Positions 40,482 through 50,510 of a DNA stretch of 64,000 bases are shown here, piece by piece. This DNA comes from Beijerinckia sp. 28-YEA-48 (lineage in GTDB: Bacteria > Pseudomonadota > Alphaproteobacteria > Rhizobiales > Beijerinckiaceae). The stretch spans positions 4,374,001 to 4,438,000 of the forward strand of contig NZ_FNSI01000001.1 of NCBI RefSeq assembly GCF_900104955.1. The letters run 5' to 3'. The position numbers and the translations under genes were made by a program. How positions within the stretch are numbered: position 1 is the first letter of the stretch; each line of letters begins with the position of its first letter. The notes beneath the pieces are model-generated. The model was not told where the DNA came from and did not search any database. It worked only from the letters and a program-made list of their open reading frames with translations.

Positions 40482-41951
40482 GTGGAAACGCTCACGACAC
40501 CCGCGCCAGCCGCATCGCAACTGACGCACCGCGAAACCTTATGGATCGTGGCCGGCGTGCTGTTGCCGGTGTTCATGGCCTCCCTCGATCAGTCGCTTGT
40601 GGCAACCGCGCTGCCGACCATCGGCCGCGAGTTTGACGCCACCGGCCAATTGTCCTGGGTGGTGACCGCATATCTCCTGACCTCAACGGCGGCGACGCCG
40701 CTCTACGGCAAGATCAGCGACACGCGCGGACGCCGCATGACCATGATGGTCGGCATCGGCATTTTCGTTGTTGGCGCAATCGCCTCGGCTTTGGCGCCCA
40801 ATATCACCAGCCTCATTCTGGCGCGCGGCCTGCAAGGCATCGGCGGCGCCGGCCTGGTGGCGCAGGCGATGACCGTTCTCGGCGATATCGCGCCGCCGAA
40901 ACAACGGGCGAAGTACTACACCTATTTCTCGATCATCTACACGACAGCCGCCGGCATCGGTCCGGTGATCGGCGGCCTGTTCGCCGAACATCTGCACTGG
41001 TCGCTGATCTTTTGGATCTCGGTGCCGATGGGCATCGGCGCCTTCCTGATAACGAGCAAGTTGCTGCGCAAGCTGCCGCGCTACGAGAAATACCATCGCC
41101 TCGACATCGCCGCCGCCGTCCTCATCGTTGCCGCCAGCTCGACCTTGATGCTGGTGATGAATACGGGTGGCAAGACCTGGCCATGGCTGTCGATCGAGAT
41201 CGTCACATTCAGCCTTGTCTCTGTGCTGCTGTGGGTTCTGTTCCTCCGGCGCCTCTTGCGCACGGCGGAACCGCTGATCCCGCTTGGCATCCTCCGCAAT
41301 CCGATCGTGCGCTGCGCGATCGTCGCCAACTCCTTCGGTTGGGCGGCGATGATCGGCCTGAACATCTATCTGCCGCTTTATCTGCAAACCGTGCTCGGCA
41401 AGACACCTTCTGAATCGGGCCTCAATCTGATGGTGCTGATGGTGACGGTGAATGCGAGCGCGCTCGTTGGCGCGCAAGTGGCGGCGCGGATGGAGCATTA
41501 CAAACTCTATCCGCTGGTGACGCTGTTCATCTGCATTCTCAGCATCGCCTGGCTCGCCGTGCGGGTCGATACGATTTCGATGCTGGAATTCGAACTGGTG
41601 CTGGCGCTCGCGGGCCTCGGCTTTGGTCCGGTCGCGCCGGTGTCCAGCGTCGCTTTGCAGAATGCGGTGATGATGCATCAGCTCGGCACCGCCGTATCGG
41701 TGATGAGTTTCGCGCGCAGCCTGTTCGCCGCCGTGCTGGTGGCGGCACTTGGCGCCATCGTGCTGCATGCGGTGGGCACGGACACGCTGACCGGCGCCGC
41801 GGCCACGCTTGAGGCCAACCGCGACGGCGCCACCGCGGCCTTCCGTACCCTATTCTGGGTCACCGCCGGCAGCCTGGTCATCGCTTTCCTCGGTCTGCTG
41901 CTGATGGAGGAGCGACCCCTGCTGACCTCCAACGACGCGCGGGTCGGCTGA
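40482..41951 (+). CDS. MFS transporter, DHA2 (14-helix) family
   Basis: 489 residues, with about 14 membrane segments. The start of helix 1 VAGVLLPVFMASLDQSLVATALPTIGREF carries the DHA2 signature LDxTIVNVALP in altered form (Asp kept). Loop 2-3 motif is GKISDTRGRR and helix 5 has GIGPVIGGLF (drug-antiporter motif C). The start is GTG; no strong ribosome site is visible. Exporter of drugs or other amphipathic compounds; substrate unknown. No MarR/TetR regulator lies next to it. Confidence 0.9.
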   Translation: METLTTPAPAASQLTHRETLWIVAGVLLPVFMASLDQSLVATALPTIGREFDATGQLSWVVTAYLLTSTAATPLYGKISDTRGRRMTMMVGIGIFVVGAIASALAPNITSLILARGLQGIGGAGLVAQAMTVLGDIAPPKQRAKYYTYFSIIYTTAAGIGPVIGGLFAEHLHWSLIFWISVPMGIGAFLITSKLLRKLPRYEKYHRLDIAAAVLIVAASSTLMLVMNTGGKTWPWLSIEIVTFSLVSVLLWVLFLRRLLRTAEPLIPLGILRNPIVRCAIVANSFGWAAMIGLNIYLPLYLQTVLGKTPSESGLNLMVLMVTVNASALVGAQVAARMEHYKLYPLVTLFICILSIAWLAVRVDTISMLEFELVLALAGLGFGPVAPVSSVALQNAVMMHQLGTAVSVMSFARSLFAAVLVAALGAIVLHAVGTDTLTGAAATLEANRDGATAAFRTLFWVTAGSLVIAFLGLLLMEERPLLTSNDARVG

Positions 41952-42065
41952 AAGTGGCTGGCCAAATGTGATTTCTAAATGTGATCTGCGTCAAAGCGCC
42001 ATCCGCCAACTGGTCTATGAGCGGACACAAGCGCGCGGCAGCTCCGCGCTAACTGGATTGATCCG

Positions 42066-43235
42066 ATGAATTTCCTGCTGCCATTCTGTGCCTTCACCAG
42101 TGCCGTCGCCACGCGCGCGATGGATCCCTTGGTCTCGTCCCTGGCGCAGGAGTTCGGCATCACCATCGCCACGGCGGCGGTGGCCGTCACCATGTTCGCG
42201 TTGCCCTATTCCATCGGCCAGCCGATTCTCGGTCCCGCCGGCGATCACTACGGCAAGATCCGCATTCTCAAGATCTGCCTGTGGGTGCAGACGTTAAGCC
42301 TGATCATCGTCGCCGTGGCGCCGACGTTCGAACTGCTGCTCGTCGGCCGCTTCATCGGCGGTATTGCCGGCGGCGGCCTGATGCCGATCGCGCTCGCCAT
42401 CGTCGCCGACAAGGTGGCGCCGTCGCAGCGCCAAGCGGCAATCGCGCGCAATGTCACCGGCTCGCTCTCCGGCTTGATCCTCGCGGCCAGCGGCGCCGGC
42501 CTGATGGCAGTGTGGCTGAACTGGCGCGCCATTTTCGGCGTCGCCACGGCGATCTCGCTCACCGCCGCGATTCTCGTCGCGATGCAGCTCAAGGAAACCG
42601 TTGTGGCGACGCGGCACATCCGCCTGTCGGATGCCTTCGACAGCTATCGCCAGATCATCACCAAGCGGCGCGCCTGGATCTGTTTCATCGCCGTGATGTT
42701 CGAAGGCCTCGCACTGTTTGGCATGTTCCCGTTCATCGCACCGGTGCTGCAATCGCGCGGCATGGGCGGCCCGGCGGAAGCAGGCTTTCTGATCACCGCC
42801 TGCGGCCTCGGCTCGCTCGTCTTCACCTTGGTGGTGCGGCGGTTGTTGCGGGTGATGTCGCGCTATGGGCTGATGATTTCAGGCGGCGCGCTGGCGATGA
42901 TGGGGCTGTTGGCGTTGGCACTGGCCGCGCCCTTGCCGTGGCTGGCGTTTTTCTTCGCTTTGTCGGGCTTTGGCTACATGATGGTGCACAATTCCATCCA
43001 CGCCGAGGTGTCGGAACTGACCGACACGGCGCGCACGTCGGCCTTCGCCTTGCATTCCTGCTTCTTCTTTACCGGCCAGGCGATGGGACCGCTGATTTTC
43101 GGCGCCGGCATGCAGCTGATGGGAGCATCCGGCATTCTCATGGCCTATGCCGCCATCCTATTCCTGATCGGGCCGATCATTTCGGTGCTGCTGCGCCGGG
43201 TGCGTGCATTGGGAAGCGGCGCGCTGGCCCACTGA
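42066..43235 (+). CDS. MFS transporter
   Basis: 389 residues with about 12 membrane segments. The start ATG is followed by FLLPFCAFTSAVATRAMDPLVSSLAQEFG, which resembles the first helix of sugar/drug DHA1-type exporters, and loop 2-3 has GPAGDHYGKI. The C-terminal half contains FALHSCFFFTGQAMGPLIFG. Substrate cannot be read from the sequence. It follows the DHA2 gene by 114 bases on the same strand and converges on the fructose-bisphosphatase gene. Confidence 0.85.
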   Translation: MNFLLPFCAFTSAVATRAMDPLVSSLAQEFGITIATAAVAVTMFALPYSIGQPILGPAGDHYGKIRILKICLWVQTLSLIIVAVAPTFELLLVGRFIGGIAGGGLMPIALAIVADKVAPSQRQAAIARNVTGSLSGLILAASGAGLMAVWLNWRAIFGVATAISLTAAILVAMQLKETVVATRHIRLSDAFDSYRQIITKRRAWICFIAVMFEGLALFGMFPFIAPVLQSRGMGGPAEAGFLITACGLGSLVFTLVVRRLLRVMSRYGLMISGGALAMMGLLALALAAPLPWLAFFFALSGFGYMMVHNSIHAEVSELTDTARTSAFALHSCFFFTGQAMGPLIFGAGMQLMGASGILMAYAAILFLIGPIISVLLRRVRALGSGALAH

Positions 43236-43276
43236 GGGGACAGCGTTTCACAGCCCGACGGAATCACGCCTGCGGT

Positions 43277-44242
43277 TCACCCGTTCGACAGGTTGCGCAC
43301 CAATTCGACTTCGTTGGCCGAACCCAGCACCACCGCGACGCGCTGGTGCAGCGCCTCGGGCTTGGTATCGAGAATGGCGATGCGTGCGTCGGTGGCTGCA
43401 CCGCCGGCCTGTTCGACCAGAAGCGCCATCGGATTGCCCTCGTACATCAGACGCAGCTTGCCCGGCCGCTCCGGCTCGCGCTTGTCCCACGGATACATGA
43501 AGATGCCGCCGCGCATCAGGATGCGATGCACATCGGCCACCATCGAGGCGATCCACCTCATATTGAAGTCCTTGCCGCGATCGCCCGTCTTGCCCTTGAG
43601 GCAGCCATCGACATAGCGCTGGATCGGCTCGGCCCAATGGCGCTGGTTCGACATGTTGATGGCGAATTCCTTGGTGTCCTTGGGGATGCTCAGGCGCTCG
43701 TGGGTGAGAAGCCACGCGCCGCCGGCGCTCAACGTAAAACCAAAGACGCCATCCTTGAGGGTAAGGACGAGCATCGTCTGCGGCCCGTAGATCGCATAGC
43801 CCGCCGCCACCTGGTTGCGGCCCGGCAACAGGAAATCCGCCTCGGCCGGCACGCGACCGGCGGGCGCGGGCAGCACCGAAAAAATCGTGCCGACGCTGAC
43901 ATTGACGTCGATATTGCTGGAGCCATCGAGCGGATCGAAGGTCACCAGAAAACCACCCTGGCGGCCCGTGGCTTCGATCGTCTCCAATTCCTCGGAGGCG
44001 AAGCCCGCGACCGCGGCGCAGGCCCGCAGCTTGTCGCTGAGCATGTCATTGGTGATGACATCGAGTTGCTTCTGCTCTTCGGCCTGCACATTGATATGGC
44101 CGGCGGAGCCCAGATTACCGGCGATCGCGCCGGCCGAGACAACACGGCTGATCTCAACGCAGGTCGCGGCCACGGCGGCGATGACGGATTTGAGTTCGGG
44201 CGCCGACGGATGACCGTCGAGGAAATCGTTGAGCGTGTTCAC
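43277..44242 (-). CDS. fbp: class 1 fructose-1,6-bisphosphatase
   Basis: Hydrolyses fructose 1,6-bisphosphate in gluconeogenesis (and in the Calvin cycle if present). 321 residues from the GTG at 44242, which follows GAAGGA by five bases; a longer frame to 44290 lacks family match. Metal site: ASEELE and [20 protein letters not shown]. Later segments are [11 protein letters not shown] and [19 protein letters not shown]. Class 1 form as found in many alphaproteobacteria. No cbb genes are near, so gluconeogenesis is the safer role. Confidence 0.95.
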   Translation of the reverse strand: MNTLNDFLDGHPSAPELKSVIAAVAATCVEISRVVSAGAIAGNLGSAGHINVQAEEQKQLDVITNDMLSDKLRACAAVAGFASEELETIEATGRQGGFLVTFDPLDGSSNIDVNVSVGTIFSVLPAPAGRVPAEADFLLPGRNQVAAGYAIYGPQTMLVLTLKDGVFGFTLSAGGAWLLTHERLSIPKDTKEFAINMSNQRHWAEPIQRYVDGCLKGKTGDRGKDFNMRWIASMVADVHRILMRGGIFMYPWDKREPERPGKLRLMYEGNPMALLVEQAGGAATDARIAILDTKPEALHQRVAVVLGSANEVELVRNLSNG

Positions 44243-44564
44243 GGCGTTCCTTCTGGGCTCAAGACCACTGGGCGACGGGAGGGGGTACAATCAATAGCCC
44301 CACGCTCGTACCCAACTGCGCTTGAGCCGTCGAGTGCTCTACCGACCGATCGGCCCCATATCGCCTTCCCCGCGGGCTCTCCCCCTTGCTTTTCCTCCCG
44401 CTTTCCCCTTATAAGCCCGGCTCTGAACCGCCCGGCCAGTAAGGGCTGCCGTGGCGGTTCTTTTCGCTCACTTCCGATGCGAATAGCCGAAACCGGCCGG
44501 AATTTCCGGCTGCGTCGAGGCAAGTAATTGAAATTGGGACGTTATCGTCCCGCAGGAGAGCAAA
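44243..44564. other. fbp-rpmI divergent intergenic region
   Basis: 322 bases without a gene; must hold promoters for fbp (minus) and rpmI-rplT (plus). The only clear structures are a CCGGCCGGAA/TTTCCGGC-type inverted repeat near 44495-44512 and the hairpin just before the rpmI ribosome site. A tRNA-like fold on the minus strand was considered and rejected. Confidence 0.7.
44536..44551 (+). promoter_or_regulatory. hairpin abutting the rpmI ribosome site
   Basis: GGGACG-TTAT-CGTCCC ends one base before the GCAGGAG of rpmI. It is a candidate for the L20-type autoregulation known for rpmI-rplT operons, by location only. Confidence 0.45.
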
Positions 44565-44765
44565 ATGCCCAAGTTGAAGACGAAATCGGGCGCCAAAAAG
44601 CGCTTCAAAATCACCGGCTCCGGCAAGGTGGTTTACGCCCAGAGTGGCAAGCGCCACGGTATGATCAAGCGCACCAATAAGCAGATCCGGAACCTGCGCG
44701 GCACCGCGGTCATGTTCAAGACCGACGGCGACAACGTCAAAAAGTACTTCCTGCCCAACGGCTGA
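44565..44765 (+). CDS. rpmI: 50S ribosomal protein L35
   Basis: 66 residues, the standard length: [21 protein letters not shown] at the start and KYFLPNG at the end. Strongly basic. AGGAG precedes the ATG by seven bases. First gene of rpmI-rplT, separated from rplT by 49 bases. It is upstream of pheS as in many bacteria, but infC is not in the cluster. Confidence 0.98.
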   Translation: MPKLKTKSGAKKRFKITGSGKVVYAQSGKRHGMIKRTNKQIRNLRGTAVMFKTDGDNVKKYFLPNG

Positions 44766-44814
44766 CGTTTCGCCTTACCGCCCTGTTCAAGCTTAAGTTT
44801 TAAGGAGATCTGCC

Positions 44815-45180
44815 ATGGCTCGCGTTAAACGCGGCGTTACCGCCCATGCGAAGCATAAGAAAGTCCTCGACGCGGCAAAAGGCTTTCGTGGCCGCCGTAA
44901 GAACACCATCCGCGCCGCTAAGGCTGCCGTCGACAAGTCGATGCAGTATGCCTATCGCGACCGTAAGAATAAGAAGCGCACTTTCCGGGCCCTGTGGATC
45001 CAGCGTCTGAACGCCGCCGTGCGCGAACTCGGCCTGACCTACAGCCGATTTATTGCCGGCCTCGCGAAGGCGGGCATCGAGATCGACCGCAAGGTGCTGT
45101 CCGAAATGGCCATTCACGAACCGGCGGCCTTCAAGGCCATCGTCGAGAAGGTCAAGGCGGACCTGCCCGCAGCGGCGTGA
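44815..45180 (+). CDS. rplT: 50S ribosomal protein L20
   Basis: 121 residues, standard length. Recognisable core: [43 protein letters not shown] and the RFIAGL segment. L20 is needed early in 50S assembly and often represses its own operon by binding the mRNA leader. AAGGAG lies six bases before the ATG. A GC-rich hairpin follows the stop codon. Confidence 0.98.
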   Translation: MARVKRGVTAHAKHKKVLDAAKGFRGRRKNTIRAAKAAVDKSMQYAYRDRKNKKRTFRALWIQRLNAAVRELGLTYSRFIAGLAKAGIEIDRKVLSEMAIHEPAAFKAIVEKVKADLPAAA

Positions 45181-45186
45181 TCTGAC

Positions 45187-45210
45187 GGACGGCGCGCATA
45201 TGCGCCGTCC
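45187..45210 (+). terminator. hairpin after rplT
   Basis: GGACGGCGC / GCGCCGTCC, 7 bases after the rplT stop codon, then CTCCGTCTTTT. Short T run; a probable terminator between rplT and pheS. Confidence 0.6.
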
Positions 45211-45338
45211 CTCCGTCTTTTCGAGGCCCCTTCGCCCGCGCGGTTAACCCCGCGCGGCGAAACGTTGTGCGGCCTGAGGTCGTCTCCCAAGGCCGTGTTG
45301 AGCGCTGGTGCAAACCGGTTTCATCGTCAGGCGGGAAC

Positions 45339-46421
45339 ATGTCCGACCTTCTCTCTCTCGAATCCACCACCCTTGCCGCCATTGCCGGCGCCGCCGATGA
45401 GGCAGCGCTCGAAACCGTGCGCGTCAGCGCGCTTGGCAAGAAGGGCTCTATCTCGGCGCTGCTCGCGACCTTGGGCAAAATGTCGCCGGACGAGCGCAAG
45501 AGCGCTGGCGCCGCCATCAATGCCCTGAAGGACAAGGTGAGCGAGGCGCTGACCACGCGCCGCACCGTCCTCAAGGACGCGGCGCTGGAACAGCGGCTCG
45601 CCTCGGAAACCGTCGACGTCACTCTGCCGGTGCGCGACGCCGCCAGCGAGCGCGGCCGCATCCATCCCGTCAGCCAAGTGATGGACGAACTCACGGCCAT
45701 CTTCGCCGACATGGGTTTCTCGATCGCCGAAGGCCCGGATATCGAGAGCGATGATTACAATTTCACCAAGCTGAATTTCCCCGCCGGCCATCCAGCGCGC
45801 GAAATGCACGACACGTTCTTCTTCCAGCCCGACGCCAATGGCGAGCGCAAACTGCTGCGCACCCATACGTCGCCGGTGCAGGTGCGCACGATGCTGTCGT
45901 CACCGCCGCCGATTCGCGTCATCTGCCCGGGCCGCACCTATCGTTGCGACAGCGACCAGACGCACACGCCGATGTTCCATCAGGTCGAAGGCCTCGTCAT
46001 CGACAAGGGCGCGCATCTTGGCCATCTGAAATGGGTGCTGGAAGAATTCTGCAAAGCCTTCTTTGAAGTGCCGAATGTGAAGATGCGCTTCCGCCCGTCG
46101 TTCTTCCCGTTCACGGAACCGTCGATGGAAGTCGACATTCAGTGCCGGCGCTCGGGCGGCGAAATCCGCTTCGGCGAAGGCGAGGATTGGCTGGAGATTC
46201 TCGGCTGCGGCATGGTGCATCCGAACGTGCTGCGCAATTGCGGCCTCGATCCCGATGTCTACCAGGGCTTTGCCTGGGGCATGGGCATCGATCGCATCGC
46301 CATGCTCAAATACGGCATGCCTGACCTGCGACCTTTCTTCGAAGGCGATGTCCGTTGGCTGTCGCACTACGGCTTCAAGCCACTCGATCTGCCGAGCCTG
46401 GCCGGCGGCCTGAGCGCTTAA
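45339..46421 (+). CDS. pheS: phenylalanyl-tRNA synthetase alpha subunit
   Basis: Catalytic subunit that joins Phe to tRNA-Phe as an alpha2beta2 tetramer with PheT. 360 residues from the ATG at 45339 ([10 protein letters not shown]); the longer frame to 45267 is not family-like. N-terminal coiled-coil helix pair to about 95, then class II catalytic core with motif 2 in [12 protein letters not shown] and [16 protein letters not shown], and motif 3 in [13 protein letters not shown]. It is followed by pheT after 10 bases, so both are co-translated. Confidence 0.97.
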   Translation: MSDLLSLESTTLAAIAGAADEAALETVRVSALGKKGSISALLATLGKMSPDERKSAGAAINALKDKVSEALTTRRTVLKDAALEQRLASETVDVTLPVRDAASERGRIHPVSQVMDELTAIFADMGFSIAEGPDIESDDYNFTKLNFPAGHPAREMHDTFFFQPDANGERKLLRTHTSPVQVRTMLSSPPPIRVICPGRTYRCDSDQTHTPMFHQVEGLVIDKGAHLGHLKWVLEEFCKAFFEVPNVKMRFRPSFFPFTEPSMEVDIQCRRSGGEIRFGEGEDWLEILGCGMVHPNVLRNCGLDPDVYQGFAWGMGIDRIAMLKYGMPDLRPFFEGDVRWLSHYGFKPLDLPSLAGGLSA

Positions 46422-46431
46422 GGAGAGACCC

Positions 46432-48861
46432 ATGAAATTCACCCTCTCCTGGCTCAAGGATCATCTCGACACCACGGCCTCTCTTAACGAGATCGTCGAG
46501 ACGCTGACGCGCATCGGCCTTGAGGTCGAACATGTGGTCGACCCCACCGAAAAGCTGAAAGACTTCACGATCGCTTACGTGATCGAAGCCAAGCAGCACC
46601 CCAATGCTGACCGTCTGCGCGTCTGCATGGTCGACACCGGCTCCGGCACGCCGGTGCAGGTGGTGTGCGGCGCGCCCAATGCGCGCACCGGCATGAAGAG
46701 CGTGTTCTCCCCGCCGGGCACTTACATTCCCGGCAAGGACATCACGCTCGGCAAGGGCGTGATTCGCGGCGTCGAATCAAACGGCATGCTGTGTTCGGCG
46801 GCCGAATTGCAGCTGTCGAGCGATCATGACGGCATCATTGATCTGCCCGAAGATGCGCCGGTCGGCACGCGCTATGTCGACTATGCCAAGCTCGGCGATC
46901 CGATGATCGAGATCAATCTGACGCCGAACCGGCCTGATGCCACCGGCGTGCACGGCATCGCCCGTGATCTGGCAGCCGCTGGCCTGGGCACGTTGAAGGA
47001 TCACGCGATCAAGCCCGCCGATGGCAGCTTCCCTTGTCCGGTGAATGTGACGCTCGACTTCGCGGCCGAAGATAAGCATCTGGCGCCGCTGTTCGCCTTG
47101 CGGCTGGTGCGCGGCGTCAAGAACGGCCCCTCGCCCGAGTGGATGCAGCAGCGCCTGAAGGGCATCGGCCTGCGTCCGATCAATGCGCTGGTCGACATCA
47201 CCAATTACGTCACCTTCGATCGCGGCCGGCCGCTGCATGTGTTCGACGCCAAGAAGGTGAGCGGCAATCTCACCGTGCGCCGCGCCAAGGATGGCGAAGA
47301 GGTTCTGGCGCTCGACGGCAAGACCTATCAGCTGAGGAGCGACACGGTCGTCATCGCCGATGACAAGGGCGTCGAATCGATCGCCGGCATCATGGGCGGC
47401 GAACAGTCGGGTTGCGACGACGCCACCACCGACGTGCTGATCGAATCAGCGCTGTGGGATCCGATGAACATCGCTCGTTCCGGCCGCACGCTCGGCATCG
47501 TCACCGATGCGCGCTATCGTTTCGAGCGCGGCGTCGATCCGGCCTTCTGCGTGCCCGGCGCCGAGCTCGCCACCAAACTGGTGATGCAGTTCTGCGGCGG
47601 CACACCATCGGAACTGATCGTTGCCGGCGAACAGCCGAAAAGCGACACCGCCATCGACTTCCCGTTGAGCGAAGTGCAGAGGCTGACCGGCCTCGAACTC
47701 GACTCCCCGGAAATGATCCGCACCCTGGAGAAGCTCGGGTTCGGCGTTATCAGCCAGTCGACCAATGCCGACCGTATCATCGTCAAGGTACCGTCATGGC
47801 GGCCTGACGTGGAAGGCAAAGCCGACATCGCCGAAGAAATCGTGCGCATCGCCGGGGTCGACAATGTCGCCTCCGTGCCGCTGCCACGCCTCGATGCCGC
47901 CGTTGCCAAGCCGATTCTGACGCTGCTGCAGAAGCGCACGCGCCAGGCGCGGCGCGCGCTCGCATCGCAAGGCCTGGTCGAAGCGATCACCTGGTCCTTC
48001 GTCAGCAAGGAACAGGCGGAAGCTTTTGGCGGCGGACAGCCGGCATTGGCGTTGGCCAATCCGATCGCTTCCGATCTTTCCGATATGCGCCCGTCACTGC
48101 TGCCCGGCCTGTTGAAGGCGGCGCAGCGCAATGCCGATCGCGGCTTCGGTGATGTGGCGCTGTTCGAAGTCGGCCAGATCTTCAAGGGCGATGGCGAAAA
48201 GGATCAGCGTATGGCCGCCGCCACAGTGCGGCGCGGCGGCAGCGGCCGGCAGTGGAGCGCCAAGGCGACCAGCGTCAGCGTGTTCGACGCCAAGGCCGAT
48301 GCCATGGCGATGCTGGCGGCACTCGGCGTGCCGCTCGGCGGCCTCAACATCGTCTCCGGCGGGCAAGCCAATGTTCCCGCATGGTTGCACCCCGGCCGTT
48401 CCGGCACGATGCAGTTTGGACCGAAGAACGTGATCGGCTGGTTCGGCGAATTCCACCCGCGCGTGCTCGAAATGCTCGATGTGGCCGGCCCGGTGGCGGG
48501 CTTCGAGATCATTCTCGATGATCTGCCGGCGCCGCGCGCCAAGCCGACCAAGGTGAAAGCGAAGCTCGAACTGTCGGATTTCATGCCGCTGGAACGCGAT
48601 TTCGCCTTCATTGTCGATCGTAATGTCAAATCGGCTGATATCCTGCGCGCTGTTCAGGCAGCGGAAAAGGTGCTCATCTCGGGGCTCAACGTCTTCGACA
48701 TCTATGAAGGCGCTGGTATTCCCGAAGGCCGCAAATCGGTCGGTGTCACCGTCACCTTGCAGCCGCGCGAGAAGACTTTGACGGACGCCGAGATCGAAGA
48801 GGTTGCCGGCCGGATCGTCGCCGAAGTGGCGAAGAAAACTGGAGCCACGTTACGAGGCTGA
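46432..48861 (+). CDS. pheT: phenylalanyl-tRNA synthetase beta subunit
   Basis: 809 residues, full-length bacterial PheT. N-terminal tRNA-binding/OB fold (about 40-150, with [15 protein letters not shown]), B3/B4 editing region ([22 protein letters not shown]), B5 DNA-binding-like domain and the C-terminal ferredoxin-fold anticodon-binding domain ([17 protein letters not shown] ... [20 protein letters not shown]). Removes mischarged Tyr-tRNA-Phe. AGGAGAG lies before the ATG. Immediately downstream of pheS. Confidence 0.97.
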   Translation: MKFTLSWLKDHLDTTASLNEIVETLTRIGLEVEHVVDPTEKLKDFTIAYVIEAKQHPNADRLRVCMVDTGSGTPVQVVCGAPNARTGMKSVFSPPGTYIPGKDITLGKGVIRGVESNGMLCSAAELQLSSDHDGIIDLPEDAPVGTRYVDYAKLGDPMIEINLTPNRPDATGVHGIARDLAAAGLGTLKDHAIKPADGSFPCPVNVTLDFAAEDKHLAPLFALRLVRGVKNGPSPEWMQQRLKGIGLRPINALVDITNYVTFDRGRPLHVFDAKKVSGNLTVRRAKDGEEVLALDGKTYQLRSDTVVIADDKGVESIAGIMGGEQSGCDDATTDVLIESALWDPMNIARSGRTLGIVTDARYRFERGVDPAFCVPGAELATKLVMQFCGGTPSELIVAGEQPKSDTAIDFPLSEVQRLTGLELDSPEMIRTLEKLGFGVISQSTNADRIIVKVPSWRPDVEGKADIAEEIVRIAGVDNVASVPLPRLDAAVAKPILTLLQKRTRQARRALASQGLVEAITWSFVSKEQAEAFGGGQPALALANPIASDLSDMRPSLLPGLLKAAQRNADRGFGDVALFEVGQIFKGDGEKDQRMAAATVRRGGSGRQWSAKATSVSVFDAKADAMAMLAALGVPLGGLNIVSGGQANVPAWLHPGRSGTMQFGPKNVIGWFGEFHPRVLEMLDVAGPVAGFEIILDDLPAPRAKPTKVKAKLELSDFMPLERDFAFIVDRNVKSADILRAVQAAEKVLISGLNVFDIYEGAGIPEGRKSVGVTVTLQPREKTLTDAEIEEVAGRIVAEVAKKTGATLRG

Positions 48862-48879
48862 TTGGCGAGGCTGAGCTGA

Positions 48880-49293
48880 ATGCGGATCGCGGCCTTCATC
48901 GTTACAGGTGTTCTGGCTTGCGGTTTGACGGCCTGCGTTCTCTTGACGCCACAAGCCGCCTTGGCCCAGCGCTCGCCGACCGATTGTGACAAGCTGACGA
49001 ACGACGACGCCTACAACAAATGCCTGGCCTCCTTCGGACCGAAGCGTGGCCAGCATGTTCCATCTGGCAGCACCGCCTATCCCGATGCGGTCGACGCGCC
49101 GCCCCGGGCTGGCGCGTCGACTGCCCCAAATGCCCGAAGTGTCCGCGAAGGAAGTGGCACGCGCGCAAGGCGTGCCAGCGGCCGCCGAAACCTTGGTTAT
49201 CGGGGTCTGCGCGGCAACGGAAGCACCGTCGTCGTGACACAGCTCAAAGGCGGCCGTCTGCGCTTCCAGATCGTCATGCCGCAGCGGCGGTAG
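48880..49293 (+). CDS. small secreted protein of unknown function
   Basis: 137 residues. A lipoprotein-like or Sec signal peptide covers residues 1-29 (GVLACGLTACVLLTPQAALAQ). The mature part has a Cys pair in SPTDCDKLTNDDAYNKCLASFG, which looks like a short helical disulfide motif, then a Pro/Ala/Arg-rich linker and a beta-like end (GSTVVVTQLKGGRLRFQIVMP). No known family was recognised. It starts 18 bases after pheT and may be read from that transcript. Confidence 0.7.
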   Translation: MRIAAFIVTGVLACGLTACVLLTPQAALAQRSPTDCDKLTNDDAYNKCLASFGPKRGQHVPSGSTAYPDAVDAPPRAGASTAPNARSVREGSGTRARRASGRRNLGYRGLRGNGSTVVVTQLKGGRLRFQIVMPQRR

Positions 49294-49519
49294 GATCAGC
49301 GCGGCGCAATCTCGGCTGTAGCCTTTCGTATCATGCCCAATACACCGGCAGTGTGACGCGGGATCAGCCATGCCCCAGACTGGGAAACATGTGGCCCGGT
49401 CGTGCGTTGATGACAGGGGGAAAGCCGGGACATCGACGTGTCGCGTCGCAACTGTGATGTCGCCGCTTTTCAAATTGCCCGTATGCACCCATAGTCACGT
49501 CCGTGAAATGGAGGTTCGG

Positions 49520-50422
49520 ATGAGGAAAGTTCTGATCGCAGCGACCATAGCCTTTGCTGCCATGGGAGCGGCGGCACAGGCCGACGGCACCTTAGATAAG
49601 ATCAAATCCAGCGGCATCGTGACCCAAGGCGTGAGAGAATCCTCAGGGTTGGCCTATACGTTGGGCAATGGCGTCTACACCGGCTATCACTACGACGTCT
49701 GCCAGAACATTATCGCCGATATCAAGAAGAAGCTGGGTCTCCCAAAACTGGACATCCGCTACCAGCCCGTGACCTCGCAGAACCGCGTGCCACTGGTGCA
49801 GAACGGTACGGTCGATTTGGAATGCGGCTCGACGACGAACAACACGGCCCGTGCTCGTGACGTCGATTTTGCCACGACCGTCTATATCGAGGAAATCAAG
49901 ATCGCCGTCAAAGCCAGCTCAAACATCGGAAAGCTGGAGGATCTGAACGGCAAGACGGTGGCCACCACGACGGGAACCACATCCGTACAAACGCTGCGCA
50001 AGAACAAGAGAGGCAAGGATCTCAAGTTTAGCGAGGTCTTCGGCAAGGACCACGCCGACAGCTTCCTGCTGTTGCAGAGCGGACGCGCCGACGCCTTCGT
50101 CATGGATGCCTCGATCCTCGCCGCGAACATCGCGCGGGCGCAGAACCCGAAAGACTACAAAATTCTGCCCGAGGTGCTGGCCGTCGAGCCGATCGCGATC
50201 ATGATCCGCAAGAACGATCCGGAGTTCAAGAAAGCCGTCGACGAGAGCATCGCCGAACAGATCAAGGCTGGAACGATCGCCAAGCTCTATGACAAATGGT
50301 TCATGCAGCCGATCCCGCCAAACAATGTCACCTTGAACATGCCGGCCTCCGACGCCACGAAAGAGGCCTGGGCCAATCCCAACGACAAACCCACCGAAGA
50401 CTACAAACAGCCTGGTGAATGA
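49520..50422 (+). CDS. glutamate/aspartate-type ABC transporter substrate-binding protein
   Basis: 300 residues from the ATG at 49520 (GGAGG upstream); a longer frame to 49370 is unsupported. Signal peptide to about residue 22 (AAAQADG), then a family 3 solute-binding domain: TLDKIKSSGIVTQGVRESS, DVCQNIIADIKKKLG, VPLVQNGTVDLECGSTTNN with an acidic ligand-site segment. The sequence is closest in style to GltI/BztA-like glutamate-aspartate binders. It heads the operon with two permeases and an ATPase. A strong hairpin follows the stop codon. Confidence 0.93.
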   Translation: MRKVLIAATIAFAAMGAAAQADGTLDKIKSSGIVTQGVRESSGLAYTLGNGVYTGYHYDVCQNIIADIKKKLGLPKLDIRYQPVTSQNRVPLVQNGTVDLECGSTTNNTARARDVDFATTVYIEEIKIAVKASSNIGKLEDLNGKTVATTTGTTSVQTLRKNKRGKDLKFSEVFGKDHADSFLLLQSGRADAFVMDASILAANIARAQNPKDYKILPEVLAVEPIAIMIRKNDPEFKKAVDESIAEQIKAGTIAKLYDKWFMQPIPPNNVTLNMPASDATKEAWANPNDKPTEDYKQPGE

Positions 50423-50430
50423 GCCCTTCT

Positions 50431-50458
50431 ATCAGGCACGGCTTGCGCCGTGCCTGAT
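50431..50458 (+). promoter_or_regulatory. intercistronic hairpin between binding protein and permease genes
   Basis: Perfect 12-bp stem ATCAGGCACGGC / GCCGTGCCTGAT with a 4-base loop, nine bases after the stop codon and 53 before the permease start. No T tract. Such hairpins in ABC operons protect the upstream message so that the binding protein is made in excess. Confidence 0.7.
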
Positions 50459-50510
50459 GTCTCTTCGGCGCTGAACAAAGGCGTCGCGCGGTTCGAGCTG
50501 GCAGGTTTTC

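Noticed and set aside
44274..44365. tRNA-like pattern on the minus strand (GGTAGAGCAC, ending near GTCGCCCA) in the fbp-rpmI gap
   Set aside because: No T loop with GTTCRA, the presumed T arm has a 12-base loop, and the D and anticodon stems do not pair properly. GGTAGAGC is a chance match.
42281..44527. 748-codon plus-strand frame over the second MFS gene and fbp
   Set aside because: It crosses two confirmed genes in wrong frames and has no similarity to any family.
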